From NCBI GenBank assembly GCA_910577255.1, contig CAJTMH010000003.1, positions 248,001 to 312,000 of the forward strand: 64,000 bases of DNA. The letters are read 5' to 3'. Shown here one piece after another: positions 35,303-44,453 of this stretch. The position numbers were made by a program, and so were the translations under genes. The DNA comes from an uncultured Duncaniella sp. (GTDB lineage: Bacteria; Bacteroidota; Bacteroidia; Bacteroidales; Muribaculaceae). The notes beneath the pieces are model-generated. The model was not told the DNA's origin, did no database searches, and saw only the letters and a program-made list of their open reading frames with translations. The stretch's first letter is position 1; every line of letters begins with the position of its first letter.

Positions 35303-37651
35303 ATGAAATTTTATAATAAATTTTTGTCACTCTTCCTGTCAGGAGTGCTGTTGGCAGGAGGCTTGTCAGTCACTTCATGTAGTGATGACGATGACGATTT
35401 TGGCACCCAGCAATATATCGGCGGTGTAAGTCTCAACGTGTGGGGCCCCCGCCCGGTGGCCCGTGGCGGTGAACTCCGTTTCCTCGGTTCCGGACTTGAC
35501 CAGATTAACTCTATCACCCTCCCGGGTTCAGGCGATATCACCGATATCAAGGTCATTTCTCCCAATGAGATCCGTATCACAGTTCCCCAGGACGCTATGC
35601 CCGGTTATGTGGTGTTGCATCATGCCAAGGGTGAAATCAAGTCAATCACCGAACTTACGTTCACCGAGCCTATCTCTCTCGATGAGATTACACCGATGAC
35701 CGTCAAGCCTGGCGAAGTCCTCACCATCCACGGTGACTACCTCAACCTCATCAAGGAGGTAATTTTCACCGAAGAGGTTTCAGTGCTTGAGGATGCGTTC
35801 GAGACACATACCCGTTCCGAAATCAAGCTCGTGGTTCCCGCCGAAGCGAAGACCGGCCAGATCATCATCAGCGATGGTGCTGAAGATATCCCCAACATGA
35901 TTTACTCTGAGGAAGAAGTCACAATCGTGCTTCCCTCTGTGGAAGAGGTGAAGGATATCACAGCTGCCAAGCCCGGCGACGTGATTACTGTTACAGTTAA
36001 GGATATCGACCTCGTGACTAACGTCATCATGCCTAATGAGGACGAGGTTGAATTCACCGTTGACGGAGACAAACTCTCGTTTATACTTCCCGAAAATGTG
36101 ACTGAGGGAGCTGTCTGCATGCTTCCTGCTTCAGGTGTTAAGGTTGCCATCGCCACCATCGGCGTGGCTGTGCCTGAGGAGGTGGTTGCTGATCCTGCCA
36201 CCAACATCTGGGGTGGTGATGTCATCAAACTCAAAGGCGTCAACATGGAGCTCGTCACTTCAGTGGTGTTCCCCAATGTCGCTGATGCGGTTGAACCCGA
36301 TGCCAAGTCCTCTACCGAGCTTACAGTGACTGTTCCTGAAGGTACCCAGAGCGGCAACATCGTTCTCAACACCGGTTCCGGTGCTCAGGTTGAGGTCGCT
36401 ATCGAGACACTCAAACCCGAATCTGTGGCCTACAATCCGTCACCCGCAGCGCTTGCTGCCTCACTCACCGTGTCGGGCCGCAACCTCCAGAATGTTAAGT
36501 CGATCACATTTGCCGGTACCACTACTGTCGATGTGGCTTCTCCTTCCGCTACAGAGTTTACAGTAGAGGTTCCCGCGACCCTCGCTGCCGGTCAGAACAC
36601 TGTTGACCTCACTCTCACTAACGGTGAAGTGGTTTCAGCTCCCGCCATCGAGCTTTCAGCCCCTGAATGTGCCTACGCTACTCAACTTCCCGGTGAAGAT
36701 GTAGAAATTCTTGCCGGCGAGACATTCGTTGTCACAATCGCTAACGCTGACAAACTCACCGGTGTCAAGGTCAATGGTCAGGCCGTACAGTATATCCTTA
36801 ACGGTGACCGCCTCATCGTACAGGTGCCCGAATCTTGCGGCAAGACCGCCACATTCACCCTCGTATCGTCAAATGGTGAAATTTCCTATGAAATCGCTGT
36901 CATCCCCGCAACCCATGTTGAAAACGTGATCTTCAACCAGGTTATCGACCTCAGCTGGAGCGGTGACGAAGGTGTCAATAAGTTCCGTATCTACAAGGAA
37001 TCCTTCGAAGGTGTTCCCGCAGGTGCCAAACTCGTGTTCCACATCACTCCTGGCGAAAATGCTCAGATTCAGGTCAACGACGCTAACTGGGGTCAGATCG
37101 TGATGCTTGAGGCTGCTGTCGGTGATGCCACCGCTACAATGGATCTTACCGCCGATGCTCTCAACAGAATCCTCACCACCGATGACGGCTGGAGCACAAC
37201 AGCCCTCGTTATCCAGGGTCAGAACTGCGTTGTCAACAAGGTACATGTAGAATGGGAAAATGCTCTTGAGACAGTGGTGCCCTTCACTTGGAAAGACCAG
37301 GATATGGGCAACTACTCCATCAACCTCGAAAGCGGCCCCGGCTCTGCGTTCATCGATGCCGGTATCAAGGTAGGTCAGGTGATGCGTATCTATGCTACTC
37401 CGACTGCCGCTTACAACGTTGACGATCCTCAGGTTCACATTCAGATTTTCGACGGACTCTGGAGTGGGCTCACTTTCCCCGAAATCAACGGTGGTGGCCA
37501 GTTCAACGAGGCAACATGGGGTGACATGTCACTCATCGAGATCAAGATCACTCCTGAACTCTATGAGAAGTTCACCACTCTCACTGACTGGGGCTATTGC
37601 ATCATCTTCCAGGGCAATAACATCATCCTCCACAAGGTGACACTCGAGTAA
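35303..37651 (+). CDS. Large surface glycan-binding lipoprotein: six Ig-like repeats plus two beta-sandwich modules
   Basis: A 782-residue lipoprotein (VTSC, Cys26) with an acidic SDDDDDFG export-type tail after the Cys. Residues 41-533 form about six Ig-like (IPT/TIG) repeats of 75-85 residues, recognisable by recurring GxxLTIxGxxL and SxTELTVTVPxG motifs, which probably act as a spacer. Residues 540-655 and 656-782 are two related modules of a beta-sandwich type. They share WxG, GxxL, a central ND(A)NWGQI or ATWGDM segment, and a final IIxGxxxIxxV strand. These are the likely glycan-binding ends. A similar module sits inside the neighbouring GH26. Confidence 0.8.
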   Translation: MKFYNKFLSLFLSGVLLAGGLSVTSCSDDDDDFGTQQYIGGVSLNVWGPRPVARGGELRFLGSGLDQINSITLPGSGDITDIKVISPNEIRITVPQDAMPGYVVLHHAKGEIKSITELTFTEPISLDEITPMTVKPGEVLTIHGDYLNLIKEVIFTEEVSVLEDAFETHTRSEIKLVVPAEAKTGQIIISDGAEDIPNMIYSEEEVTIVLPSVEEVKDITAAKPGDVITVTVKDIDLVTNVIMPNEDEVEFTVDGDKLSFILPENVTEGAVCMLPASGVKVAIATIGVAVPEEVVADPATNIWGGDVIKLKGVNMELVTSVVFPNVADAVEPDAKSSTELTVTVPEGTQSGNIVLNTGSGAQVEVAIETLKPESVAYNPSPAALAASLTVSGRNLQNVKSITFAGTTTVDVASPSATEFTVEVPATLAAGQNTVDLTLTNGEVVSAPAIELSAPECAYATQLPGEDVEILAGETFVVTIANADKLTGVKVNGQAVQYILNGDRLIVQVPESCGKTATFTLVSSNGEISYEIAVIPATHVENVIFNQVIDLSWSGDEGVNKFRIYKESFEGVPAGAKLVFHITPGENAQIQVNDANWGQIVMLEAAVGDATATMDLTADALNRILTTDDGWSTTALVIQGQNCVVNKVHVEWENALETVVPFTWKDQDMGNYSINLESGPGSAFIDAGIKVGQVMRIYATPTAAYNVDDPQVHIQIFDGLWSGLTFPEINGGGQFNEATWGDMSLIEIKITPELYEKFTTLTDWGYCIIFQGNNIILHKVTLE

Positions 37652-37689
37652 ACCTCTCTGTTCTAACTCTGATTATCTAAAATGAGGAG

Positions 37690-37713
37690 TGCCCGGCTTC
37701 CGGGCCGGGCACC
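37690..37713 (+). terminator. Intra-operon hairpin between the surface protein and the first GH26
   Basis: GTGCCCGGC, a 6-base loop and GCCGGGCAC form a perfect 9-base-pair stem with AAAAA but no T-run downstream. It may stabilise or process the upstream susCD mRNA or attenuate the enzyme genes rather than fully terminate. Confidence 0.6.
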
Positions 37714-37743
37714 CCTTGAAAAATCCTTAAAATCAAGAACTCA

Positions 37744-39519
37744 ATGAATAAGTTTAAGTATATGCTTGCCGCAGCCATCGTCGGCGTCTCGCTCACTGCA
37801 TGTGATGATGACGACGATTACGGCGTGCTTGATGGAATCGGGATGGTCAACCGTAGCGTCTCAATCCAGGATGGCGCTCTGCTTCGTCCCTCATCCACTT
37901 CACAGGTCTCCCTTACTTACAACAACCTGGTGGGCATCGACCCTTCAGTCCCTGTGACACTCAACGGCCAGACCGTCACTCCGGTTGTCAATCCTGACAA
38001 CGGAATGGAGCTCATCATACCTCTGAATCTCGCTTACGGCCTCGATTACACTCTTGAGGTACCCCAGGGTGCAGTTTATCGTAGCGATGACAAGTCGGTG
38101 ATCGCCGAGTCAAAGACCATAACCTTCTCCACCAAGGTAGGTATCGACAAGTCACTCGTGGCCACATCGCTTTCGAATGCCAACGCATCAGTGCAGGCCA
38201 AGGAGGTTTATAATCTCCTTCTTGCCAACTATGGGGAAAAGCAGATTTCCGGCGCAATGGGCGAAGTTGCGTGGGGTCTCGGCTTCACCAACCTCGTGGC
38301 TCAGGAAGCCGGTAAGACTCCTGCTATCGTAGGTTTCGACTACATCCACCTTGCAAGTTCTCCTTGCAATTGGATTGACTATGCTGATATCACACCTGTT
38401 CAGACCGTGTGGAACAACGGCGGTATTCCTGCCATGACTTGGCACTGGAATGTACCTAAATCGGAGGTTAAGACCGTGGCTACTGTCTGGGAAGGCGATG
38501 TCGCCATGCCCGGCGACTGGTCAGGCAATGTGATGGTTGTCCCCGCTCCAGAGGATGAATCACAGAAGGAAGAAGGTCAGAACTATTTTGATTTCTCCGG
38601 TGTCCAGGTAGGACAAAGCCTTAAGATTACCACTTCCAATGTCGCTGCCGGTGCCCAGGGCTCCATCAAGGGCAATGACTGGGCTGAAATCACCCCCGGT
38701 TCTGAGTACTTCGACATCACCGGTGACTATACATGGGTCATTGATGCCGACATGCTCGCTAAACTTCAGGCAGGTGGTCTCATCATCTCAGGTCATGATT
38801 ACAACGTGACAGGTATATATATTGCCGAGGGTGACTCGTCACTCGGCGGATATAGCTGCGACAACACCACATTCAGCCCCTCAAAGATATTCGAGGAAGG
38901 CTCATGGGAAAACGGCATTTACAAGGCCGACGTTGAGAAACTCGCAGGCTATCTCACCATTCTCCGCGATGCCGGCATTCCGGTGCTCTGGCGTCCCTTC
39001 CACGAGGCTGCCGGTGACTACAAGGACGGTGGCGAAAGCGGAGCCTGGTTCTGGTGGGGCCGTGAAGGCGTAGAGGTCACCAAGCAGCTTTGGATAAAGC
39101 TCTACAATGACCTTACCAACGTCTATGGTCTCAATAACCTCATCTGGGTATGGACTGTGCAGACCACTCACAACTACGTGCTTGCCTCTGTCGATGACGT
39201 TAAATCATCTTATCCCGGCGACCAGTATGTGGATATTCTCTGTGCCGACCTTTATGAAGATCCATTCACCAACCATACCGACAAGTTTGACCTCGTAAAT
39301 GCCACTGCCGACCGCACCAAGATTGTGGCCCTCGGCGAGATTGGCAACATGCTTGACATCGACGGCGCGAAGGCTGACAATGCTCTCTGGAGCTACTTCA
39401 TGGGATGGTATGAACAGGACGACAACGGTCCGGCATTCAAGAGCTGGAATCTCAACGGAGAGTGGCAGACCGCACTTTCCAATCCTCTCATCCTTAACCA
39501 GGGTGACCTGAATTTCTAA
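37744..39519 (+). CDS. GH26 beta-mannanase with a beta-sandwich domain inserted in the catalytic barrel
   Basis: A 591-residue lipoprotein (LTAC, Cys20, with acidic DDDDD after it). Residues about 40-132 form an Ig-like (Big_5-type) domain. The GH26 barrel runs from about 133 to 245 (ISGAMGEVAWGL, PAIVGFDY, MTWHWNVP) and resumes at about 363. The acid/base is Glu421 in WRPFHEAAG and the nucleophile Glu532 in VALGEIGN. Between the two halves, about 248-362, lies an extra domain (VWEGDVAMPGDWSG, GQSLKITTSNVAAGAQ, KGNDWAEI, LIISGHDYNVTGIYI) resembling the modules of the preceding surface protein. It is probably surface-exposed and cleaves mannan or releases manno-oligosaccharides. Confidence 0.88.
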   Translation: MNKFKYMLAAAIVGVSLTACDDDDDYGVLDGIGMVNRSVSIQDGALLRPSSTSQVSLTYNNLVGIDPSVPVTLNGQTVTPVVNPDNGMELIIPLNLAYGLDYTLEVPQGAVYRSDDKSVIAESKTITFSTKVGIDKSLVATSLSNANASVQAKEVYNLLLANYGEKQISGAMGEVAWGLGFTNLVAQEAGKTPAIVGFDYIHLASSPCNWIDYADITPVQTVWNNGGIPAMTWHWNVPKSEVKTVATVWEGDVAMPGDWSGNVMVVPAPEDESQKEEGQNYFDFSGVQVGQSLKITTSNVAAGAQGSIKGNDWAEITPGSEYFDITGDYTWVIDADMLAKLQAGGLIISGHDYNVTGIYIAEGDSSLGGYSCDNTTFSPSKIFEEGSWENGIYKADVEKLAGYLTILRDAGIPVLWRPFHEAAGDYKDGGESGAWFWWGREGVEVTKQLWIKLYNDLTNVYGLNNLIWVWTVQTTHNYVLASVDDVKSSYPGDQYVDILCADLYEDPFTNHTDKFDLVNATADRTKIVALGEIGNMLDIDGAKADNALWSYFMGWYEQDDNGPAFKSWNLNGEWQTALSNPLILNQGDLNF

Positions 39520-39542
39520 ATCTCCGACAGAAATTCCGAATA

Positions 39543-39584
39543 GGGAAGGGGTGGCTGATACCTGCCCCTTCTCACTAAATTTTT
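39543..39584 (+). terminator. Intra-operon terminator-like hairpin before the GH94 gene
   Basis: GAAGGGG (39545-39551) pairs with CCCCTTC (39565-39571), extendable by two pairs including a G-U, and TTTTT follows at 39580-39584 after an 8-base gap. It may partly terminate, lowering the distal genes relative to susCD. Confidence 0.5.
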
Positions 39585-39644
39585 CTCCCTCTCCTCACTT
39601 CTTTATAAAATAACCAACACTATCACCTCCTCACCATAGCTTAC

Positions 39645-42086
39645 ATGAAGAAATACGGACATTTCGACGACGTGTCGCGTGAGTATGTCATCACCGACCC
39701 TCGCACCCCTTGGCCCTGGATCAATTATCTTGGCAATAAGGACTTCTTCTCTCTCATATCCAATTCAGCCGGTGGCTACAGCTTCTATAAGGATGCGAAG
39801 TTCCGCCGCCTGACGCGTTATCGCTACAATGGGGTCCCTATGGATGCCGGTGGCCGTTATTTCTATATCAAGGAGGGTGACACCATCTGGAATCCCGGAT
39901 GGAAACCCACCAAGACCCCTCTGGATGCCTATGAGTGCCGTCATGGTATGAACTATACCATCATCAAGGGCGAGAAGAACGGATTGGAGGCTAAGGTGCT
40001 GTTTTTTGTGCCCCTTGACACTCATGCCGAAATCGCAAAACTTACACTTACCAATAAGACTGACAAACCGAAGAGCTTTAAGTTATTCTCATTCATCGAG
40101 TGGTGTCTGTGGAATGCCGCCACCGATATGGAGAACTTCCAGCGCAATTTTTCCACCGGAGAGGTGGAAGTGGACGGCTCCACAATCTACCATAAGACAG
40201 AGTACAAGGAGCGTCGCAACCATTACGCATTTTTTAACGTCAACGTTCCGGTCGACGGATTCGACACAGACCGTGAGACATTCATAGGTCTCTACAACGG
40301 CTTCGATGAACCTGATGCTGTGACTGAAGGGCGTCCGCGCAATTCTGTGGCCCACGGTTGGTCACCTATCGCGTCACATTACATCGAGGTGACACTCGCT
40401 CCAGGCGAGTCGCGCGACCTCGTGTTCATGCTCGGATATGTTGAGAACCCCCAGGACGAGAAATGGGAGTCAAAAGGTGTCATCAACAAGACTCGCGCAC
40501 GCGAGATGATGGCTCGTTTCGACACTCCTGCGAAAGTCGACAAGGCTTTTGACGACCTGCGTGCCTATTGGGATGGTCTGCTCGAACGCTTCACCGTCAA
40601 GTCGGGCGACGAGCGCCTTGACCGCATGGTCAACATCTGGAACCAGTATCAGTGCATGATCACCTTCTGCTTCTCACGTTCAGCCTCATTCTTTGAGAGC
40701 GGCATCGGACGAGGCATGGGCTTCCGTGACTCCAACCAGGACCTCGTTGGCTTCGTGCATCAGATCCCCGAACGTGCACGCGAACGCATCATTGACATTG
40801 CGTCAACCCAGTTCCCCGACGGAGGTTGCTATCACCAGTATCAGCCTCTTACCAAGCGTGGCAACAATGATATCGGTGGTGGTTTCAACGATGACCCCAT
40901 GTGGCTCATTTTCGGCACCATCGCCTACATAAAGGAATCAGGCGACTTCTCTATCCTTGACGAGCTTGTGCCCTTCGACAATCAGCCAGGCTCTGAAGTC
41001 TCGCTCATGGAGCACCTCAAAGTCTCGTTTGATCACGTGATCAACAATCTCGGTCCTCATGGTCTCCCTCTGATCGGACGAGCTGACTGGAATGACTGTC
41101 TGAACCTCAATTGTTTCTCTAACGACCCCAATGAGTCGTTCCAGACCACAGAGAACAAGACCGAAGGCTCTAAAGCCGAGTCGCTTATGATTGCCGGACA
41201 GTTTGTGATTTATGGTCAGGACTATGTTAACCTCTGCCGTCATCTCGGCCTCAATGAGGAAGCTGACCGCGCACAGAAATACGTCGACCGCATGATTGAG
41301 GCTGTAAAACAGCATGGTTGGGACGGCGAATGGTTCCTCCGTGCCTATGACTTCTACGGCAACAAAGTGGGTTCTCATGAGAACAAGGAGGGTAAAATCT
41401 TCATTGAGTCGCAAGGCTGGTGTACCATGGCCGGCATCGGACTCGAGGAAGGCCTTGTCGAGCAGTCGCTTGACTCGGTTAAAAAGCATCTTGACTGTGA
41501 ACACGGCATAGTGCTCAACAACCCCGCATTTACCGAATATGTGATGGAATATGGTGAAATCTCCACCTATCCGGCAGGCTATAAGGAGAACGCTGGTATC
41601 TTCGCCCACAATAATCCCTGGGTCATCATCGGCGAGACAGTGCTTGGCCGAGGCGACCGCGCCTGGGAATATTACACCAAGATATGCCCCGCCTACCTCG
41701 AGGACAAAAGCGATCTCCATAAGGTTGAGCCCTACGTTTATTGCCAGATGACTGCCGGCAAGGATGCCGCCAAGCCTGGCGAGGCCAAAAACTCATGGCT
41801 CACTGGCACAGCCGCCTGGAACTGGTATGCCATCACCCAGTTCATCCTCGGTGTCAAGCCCGGATATGACGGCCTCGAGATCGACCCATGCATCCCTGCC
41901 GCGTGGGACGGTTTTGAAGTCAGCCGCATCTTCCGTGGTGCCGACTACAAGATTACTGTAAAGAACCCATCGCATGTCAACCGTGGTGTCAAGTCGCTCC
42001 TTCTCAATGGGAAGCCCCTTGAAGGCAACCTTGTGCCCATGCAGCCCGAAGGGACAGTAAACACCGTGGAGGTCACCCTCGGATAA
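39645..42086 (+). CDS. GH94 cellobiose phosphorylase
   Basis: An 813-residue cytoplasmic enzyme (no signal peptide) of the length typical for cellobiose phosphorylase. It begins with the family start (KKYGHFDDVSREYVITDP), has the N-terminal beta-sandwich NYLGNKDFFSLISNSAGGYSFY split across about 27-50, RGMGFRDSNQD in the barrel (356-366), DPMWLIFG and the DWND motif (481-484) containing the catalytic acid. It would split cellobiose with phosphate to glucose and glucose-1-phosphate. Its presence in a mannanase locus points to a substrate with glucose in the backbone, that is glucomannan. Confidence 0.9.
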   Translation: MKKYGHFDDVSREYVITDPRTPWPWINYLGNKDFFSLISNSAGGYSFYKDAKFRRLTRYRYNGVPMDAGGRYFYIKEGDTIWNPGWKPTKTPLDAYECRHGMNYTIIKGEKNGLEAKVLFFVPLDTHAEIAKLTLTNKTDKPKSFKLFSFIEWCLWNAATDMENFQRNFSTGEVEVDGSTIYHKTEYKERRNHYAFFNVNVPVDGFDTDRETFIGLYNGFDEPDAVTEGRPRNSVAHGWSPIASHYIEVTLAPGESRDLVFMLGYVENPQDEKWESKGVINKTRAREMMARFDTPAKVDKAFDDLRAYWDGLLERFTVKSGDERLDRMVNIWNQYQCMITFCFSRSASFFESGIGRGMGFRDSNQDLVGFVHQIPERARERIIDIASTQFPDGGCYHQYQPLTKRGNNDIGGGFNDDPMWLIFGTIAYIKESGDFSILDELVPFDNQPGSEVSLMEHLKVSFDHVINNLGPHGLPLIGRADWNDCLNLNCFSNDPNESFQTTENKTEGSKAESLMIAGQFVIYGQDYVNLCRHLGLNEEADRAQKYVDRMIEAVKQHGWDGEWFLRAYDFYGNKVGSHENKEGKIFIESQGWCTMAGIGLEEGLVEQSLDSVKKHLDCEHGIVLNNPAFTEYVMEYGEISTYPAGYKENAGIFAHNNPWVIIGETVLGRGDRAWEYYTKICPAYLEDKSDLHKVEPYVYCQMTAGKDAAKPGEAKNSWLTGTAAWNWYAITQFILGVKPGYDGLEIDPCIPAAWDGFEVSRIFRGADYKITVKNPSHVNRGVKSLLLNGKPLEGNLVPMQPEGTVNTVEVTLG

Positions 42087-42116
42087 ACCATACTGATCAC
42101 ACAAAAATAATTACCG

Positions 42117-43223
42117 ATGAAACATCATACACTTATGGCCGCGGTGGCCCTGGCTCTCACTGCATGCGGCGGACATAGCGGCAAAGCAGTGGCCGACGAC
42201 GCATCAGCCGATTCAGTTGCCACGCCTGCGCAGACACTCATTGCCCGTCTCGACTCCACTGTCAAGAGTGGACACTACTACTATGGCCACCATGACGACA
42301 CCGCCTACGGCCACACGTGGAAATATGTCGAAGGCAACTCGGATGTCCGTGCAGTCACCGGTCAATATCCCGGTCTCATGAGTTGGGATTTAGGCTTGAT
42401 TGAAGTCGACTCCGCCCGCAACCTCGACGGCGTGCCGTTCTCATTCATCGCCGCCGAGATAGCCAAGCAGCATGCTCGTGGTGGCATAAATGCCATAAGC
42501 TGGCATCCCATCAATCCCGTCTCGCGTGGCAACTCCTGGGACACTTCCACTTCTCCGCTTCATGCCGTGGCCTCTGATGCCGCACTCTCTGACACACTCG
42601 ACGCCTGGATAAGCCGTGCCGCCACGTTCATCTCTTCGCTTAAGGATGCCGACGGCAACCCGATTCCGGTCATCTTCCGCCCTTGGCACGAGAACTCCGG
42701 GACATGGTTCTGGTGGGGTGCGGGCAATGCCACTCCTGAGGAATACATCGCCCTCTGGAAGCGCACTCGCAGCGGTTTTGATGCCGCCGGCATTGACAAC
42801 GTGGTCTGGGCTTATTCCCCTGACAAGGACCTCACACGCGAACAGTATTTCTCCACTTATCCCGGCGACGAATATGTCGATATCCTTGGCACCGACATCT
42901 ATCATTTCGATGGCGAGAACGGCGTTGACCAATATGTGGCACGTATCAAGTCGCAGCTCCCCTTCGTTATCGACGAAGCCGCTAAGCGCGGTAAGATAGC
43001 GGCATTCACCGAGACCGGCCTCGAGGGGCTCGAGATCTCCGACTGGTATACACGTGTACTGCTCCCGGCCATCGATGACCTCCCCATCGCTTATGTGTGC
43101 GTATGGCGCAATGCCATCGAGAGCGAGAAGCCTAACCACTTCTATGCTCCCTATCCGGGTCATCCGGCCGAAGCCGACTTTAAGAAATTTCATGACACAT
43201 CCAAGGCGGTTTTCGTGGATTGA
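42117..43223 (+). CDS. GH26 beta-mannanase lipoprotein (second copy)
   Basis: A 368-residue lipoprotein (ALTAC, Cys17) with a compact GH26 barrel only. It shows YYYGHHDDTAYG near the start, MSWDLG, ISWHPINP, the acid/base Glu192 in FRPWHENSGTWFWWG, WAYSPDK, and the nucleophile Glu299 in AFTETGLEG. The short signal and lack of acidic export residues after the Cys suggest a periplasmic location. Bacteroides relatives with this pattern release mannobiose. It lacks the inserted domain seen in the first GH26. Confidence 0.92.
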   Translation: MKHHTLMAAVALALTACGGHSGKAVADDASADSVATPAQTLIARLDSTVKSGHYYYGHHDDTAYGHTWKYVEGNSDVRAVTGQYPGLMSWDLGLIEVDSARNLDGVPFSFIAAEIAKQHARGGINAISWHPINPVSRGNSWDTSTSPLHAVASDAALSDTLDAWISRAATFISSLKDADGNPIPVIFRPWHENSGTWFWWGAGNATPEEYIALWKRTRSGFDAAGIDNVVWAYSPDKDLTREQYFSTYPGDEYVDILGTDIYHFDGENGVDQYVARIKSQLPFVIDEAAKRGKIAAFTETGLEGLEISDWYTRVLLPAIDDLPIAYVCVWRNAIESEKPNHFYAPYPGHPAEADFKKFHDTSKAVFVD

Positions 43224-43279
43224 TTGCCTTGTCTATAATCAGTTTTCCCTTAGTTTAGTAACTTATCTCATCAAAACAA

Positions 43280-44449
43280 ATGAATACCTTCGAGTACCGA
43301 AAAAATCTTGTCCTTGCTCGTTATGAAGAGCTCGTCACACGTCCAAACATCCCCATTGAAGGCAACGGTGTCTACAACCGCTATGTCAATCCTGTCATAA
43401 CTGCCGAGATGGTGCCCCCATATTGGAAATACGATTTCAACCCCGAAACCAACCCCTACTTCATGGAGCGCATCGGGTGCAACGCCACTCTCAACTCCGG
43501 CGCCATCAAGTGGAACGGCAAATATGTCCTAGTGGTACGTGTCGAGGGCAATGACCGCAAGTCATTCTTCGCGTTGGCCGAAAGTCCCAACGGCATCGAC
43601 AATTTCCGTTTCCTCCCTCATCCCATCACTCTCCCCGACACCGAGGATCCTGCCACCAACGTCTATGACATGCGCCTCACCAAGCATGAGGACGGCTGGG
43701 TATATGGCCTCTTCTGTGTCGAACGTCACGACGATTCGCAGCCCGGCGACCTCTCCGCTGCTACTGCGGCCTGTGGCATCGCGCGCAGCAAGGATCTTAT
43801 CAACTGGGAGCGCCTCCCCGATCTCCGCAGCAAGTCACAGCAGCGCAACGTGGTGCTTCATCCTGAATTTGTCAACGGCAAATATGCCCTCTACACTCGT
43901 CCCCAGGACGGCTTCATCGACACCGGCAGCGGCGGTGGTATCGGCTGGGCTCTCATCGACGACATCACCAATGCCGAAGTGAAGGAAGAGGTCATCATCG
44001 ACCCTCGTTACTATCACACCATCAAGGAAGTGAAGAACGGTGAAGGCCCGCACCCCATCAAGACACCTAAAGGCTGGTTGCACCTCGCCCATGGTGTGCG
44101 TGGCTGCGCCTCCGGTCTCCGTTATGTCCTCTACATGTACATGACCTCGCTTGAGGAACCCTGGAAAAAGATTGCCTCACCCGGTGGTTACTTCATGGCT
44201 CCGGTAGGTGAGGAGTATATCGGCGATGTGATGAACGTACTCTTCGCCAACGGATGGATTGCCGATGAGGATGGCAAGGTATTTATCTATTACGCATCTT
44301 CCGACACCCGCATGCACGTGGCCACGTCGACCATTGACCGTCTTGTTGACTACTGTATGAACACTCCTCAGGATGGCCTCACCACATCCGAGTCAGTCAA
44401 GACTCTCAACTCCCTCATTGACCGTAATCTCTCCATCTTAAACAAGTAA
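43280..44449 (+). CDS. GH130 beta-1,4-mannosylglucose phosphorylase
   Basis: A 389-residue cytoplasmic enzyme of the GH130 subfamily 1 type. It shows NPVITAEMVP, the inward-facing FNPETNPYFMERIGCNATLNSGAIKW split around residues 52-80, RVEGNDRKSFFALAESPNGIDNF, VYDMRLTKHEDGW and the phosphate-binding GEGPHPIKTPKGWLHLAHGV. Known members cleave 4-O-beta-mannosyl-glucose with phosphate to mannose-1-phosphate and glucose. With the epimerase and symporter in the same operon this is the mannan salvage route described for Bacteroides fragilis. Confidence 0.94.
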   Translation: MNTFEYRKNLVLARYEELVTRPNIPIEGNGVYNRYVNPVITAEMVPPYWKYDFNPETNPYFMERIGCNATLNSGAIKWNGKYVLVVRVEGNDRKSFFALAESPNGIDNFRFLPHPITLPDTEDPATNVYDMRLTKHEDGWVYGLFCVERHDDSQPGDLSAATAACGIARSKDLINWERLPDLRSKSQQRNVVLHPEFVNGKYALYTRPQDGFIDTGSGGGIGWALIDDITNAEVKEEVIIDPRYYHTIKEVKNGEGPHPIKTPKGWLHLAHGVRGCASGLRYVLYMYMTSLEEPWKKIASPGGYFMAPVGEEYIGDVMNVLFANGWIADEDGKVFIYYASSDTRMHVATSTIDRLVDYCMNTPQDGLTTSESVKTLNSLIDRNLSILNK

Positions 44450-44453
44450 CCCC

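Noticed and set aside
42441..43193. 250-residue open frame on the - strand
   Set aside because: It lies wholly within the well-supported GH26 gene on the other strand and shows no family motif, signal or promoter.
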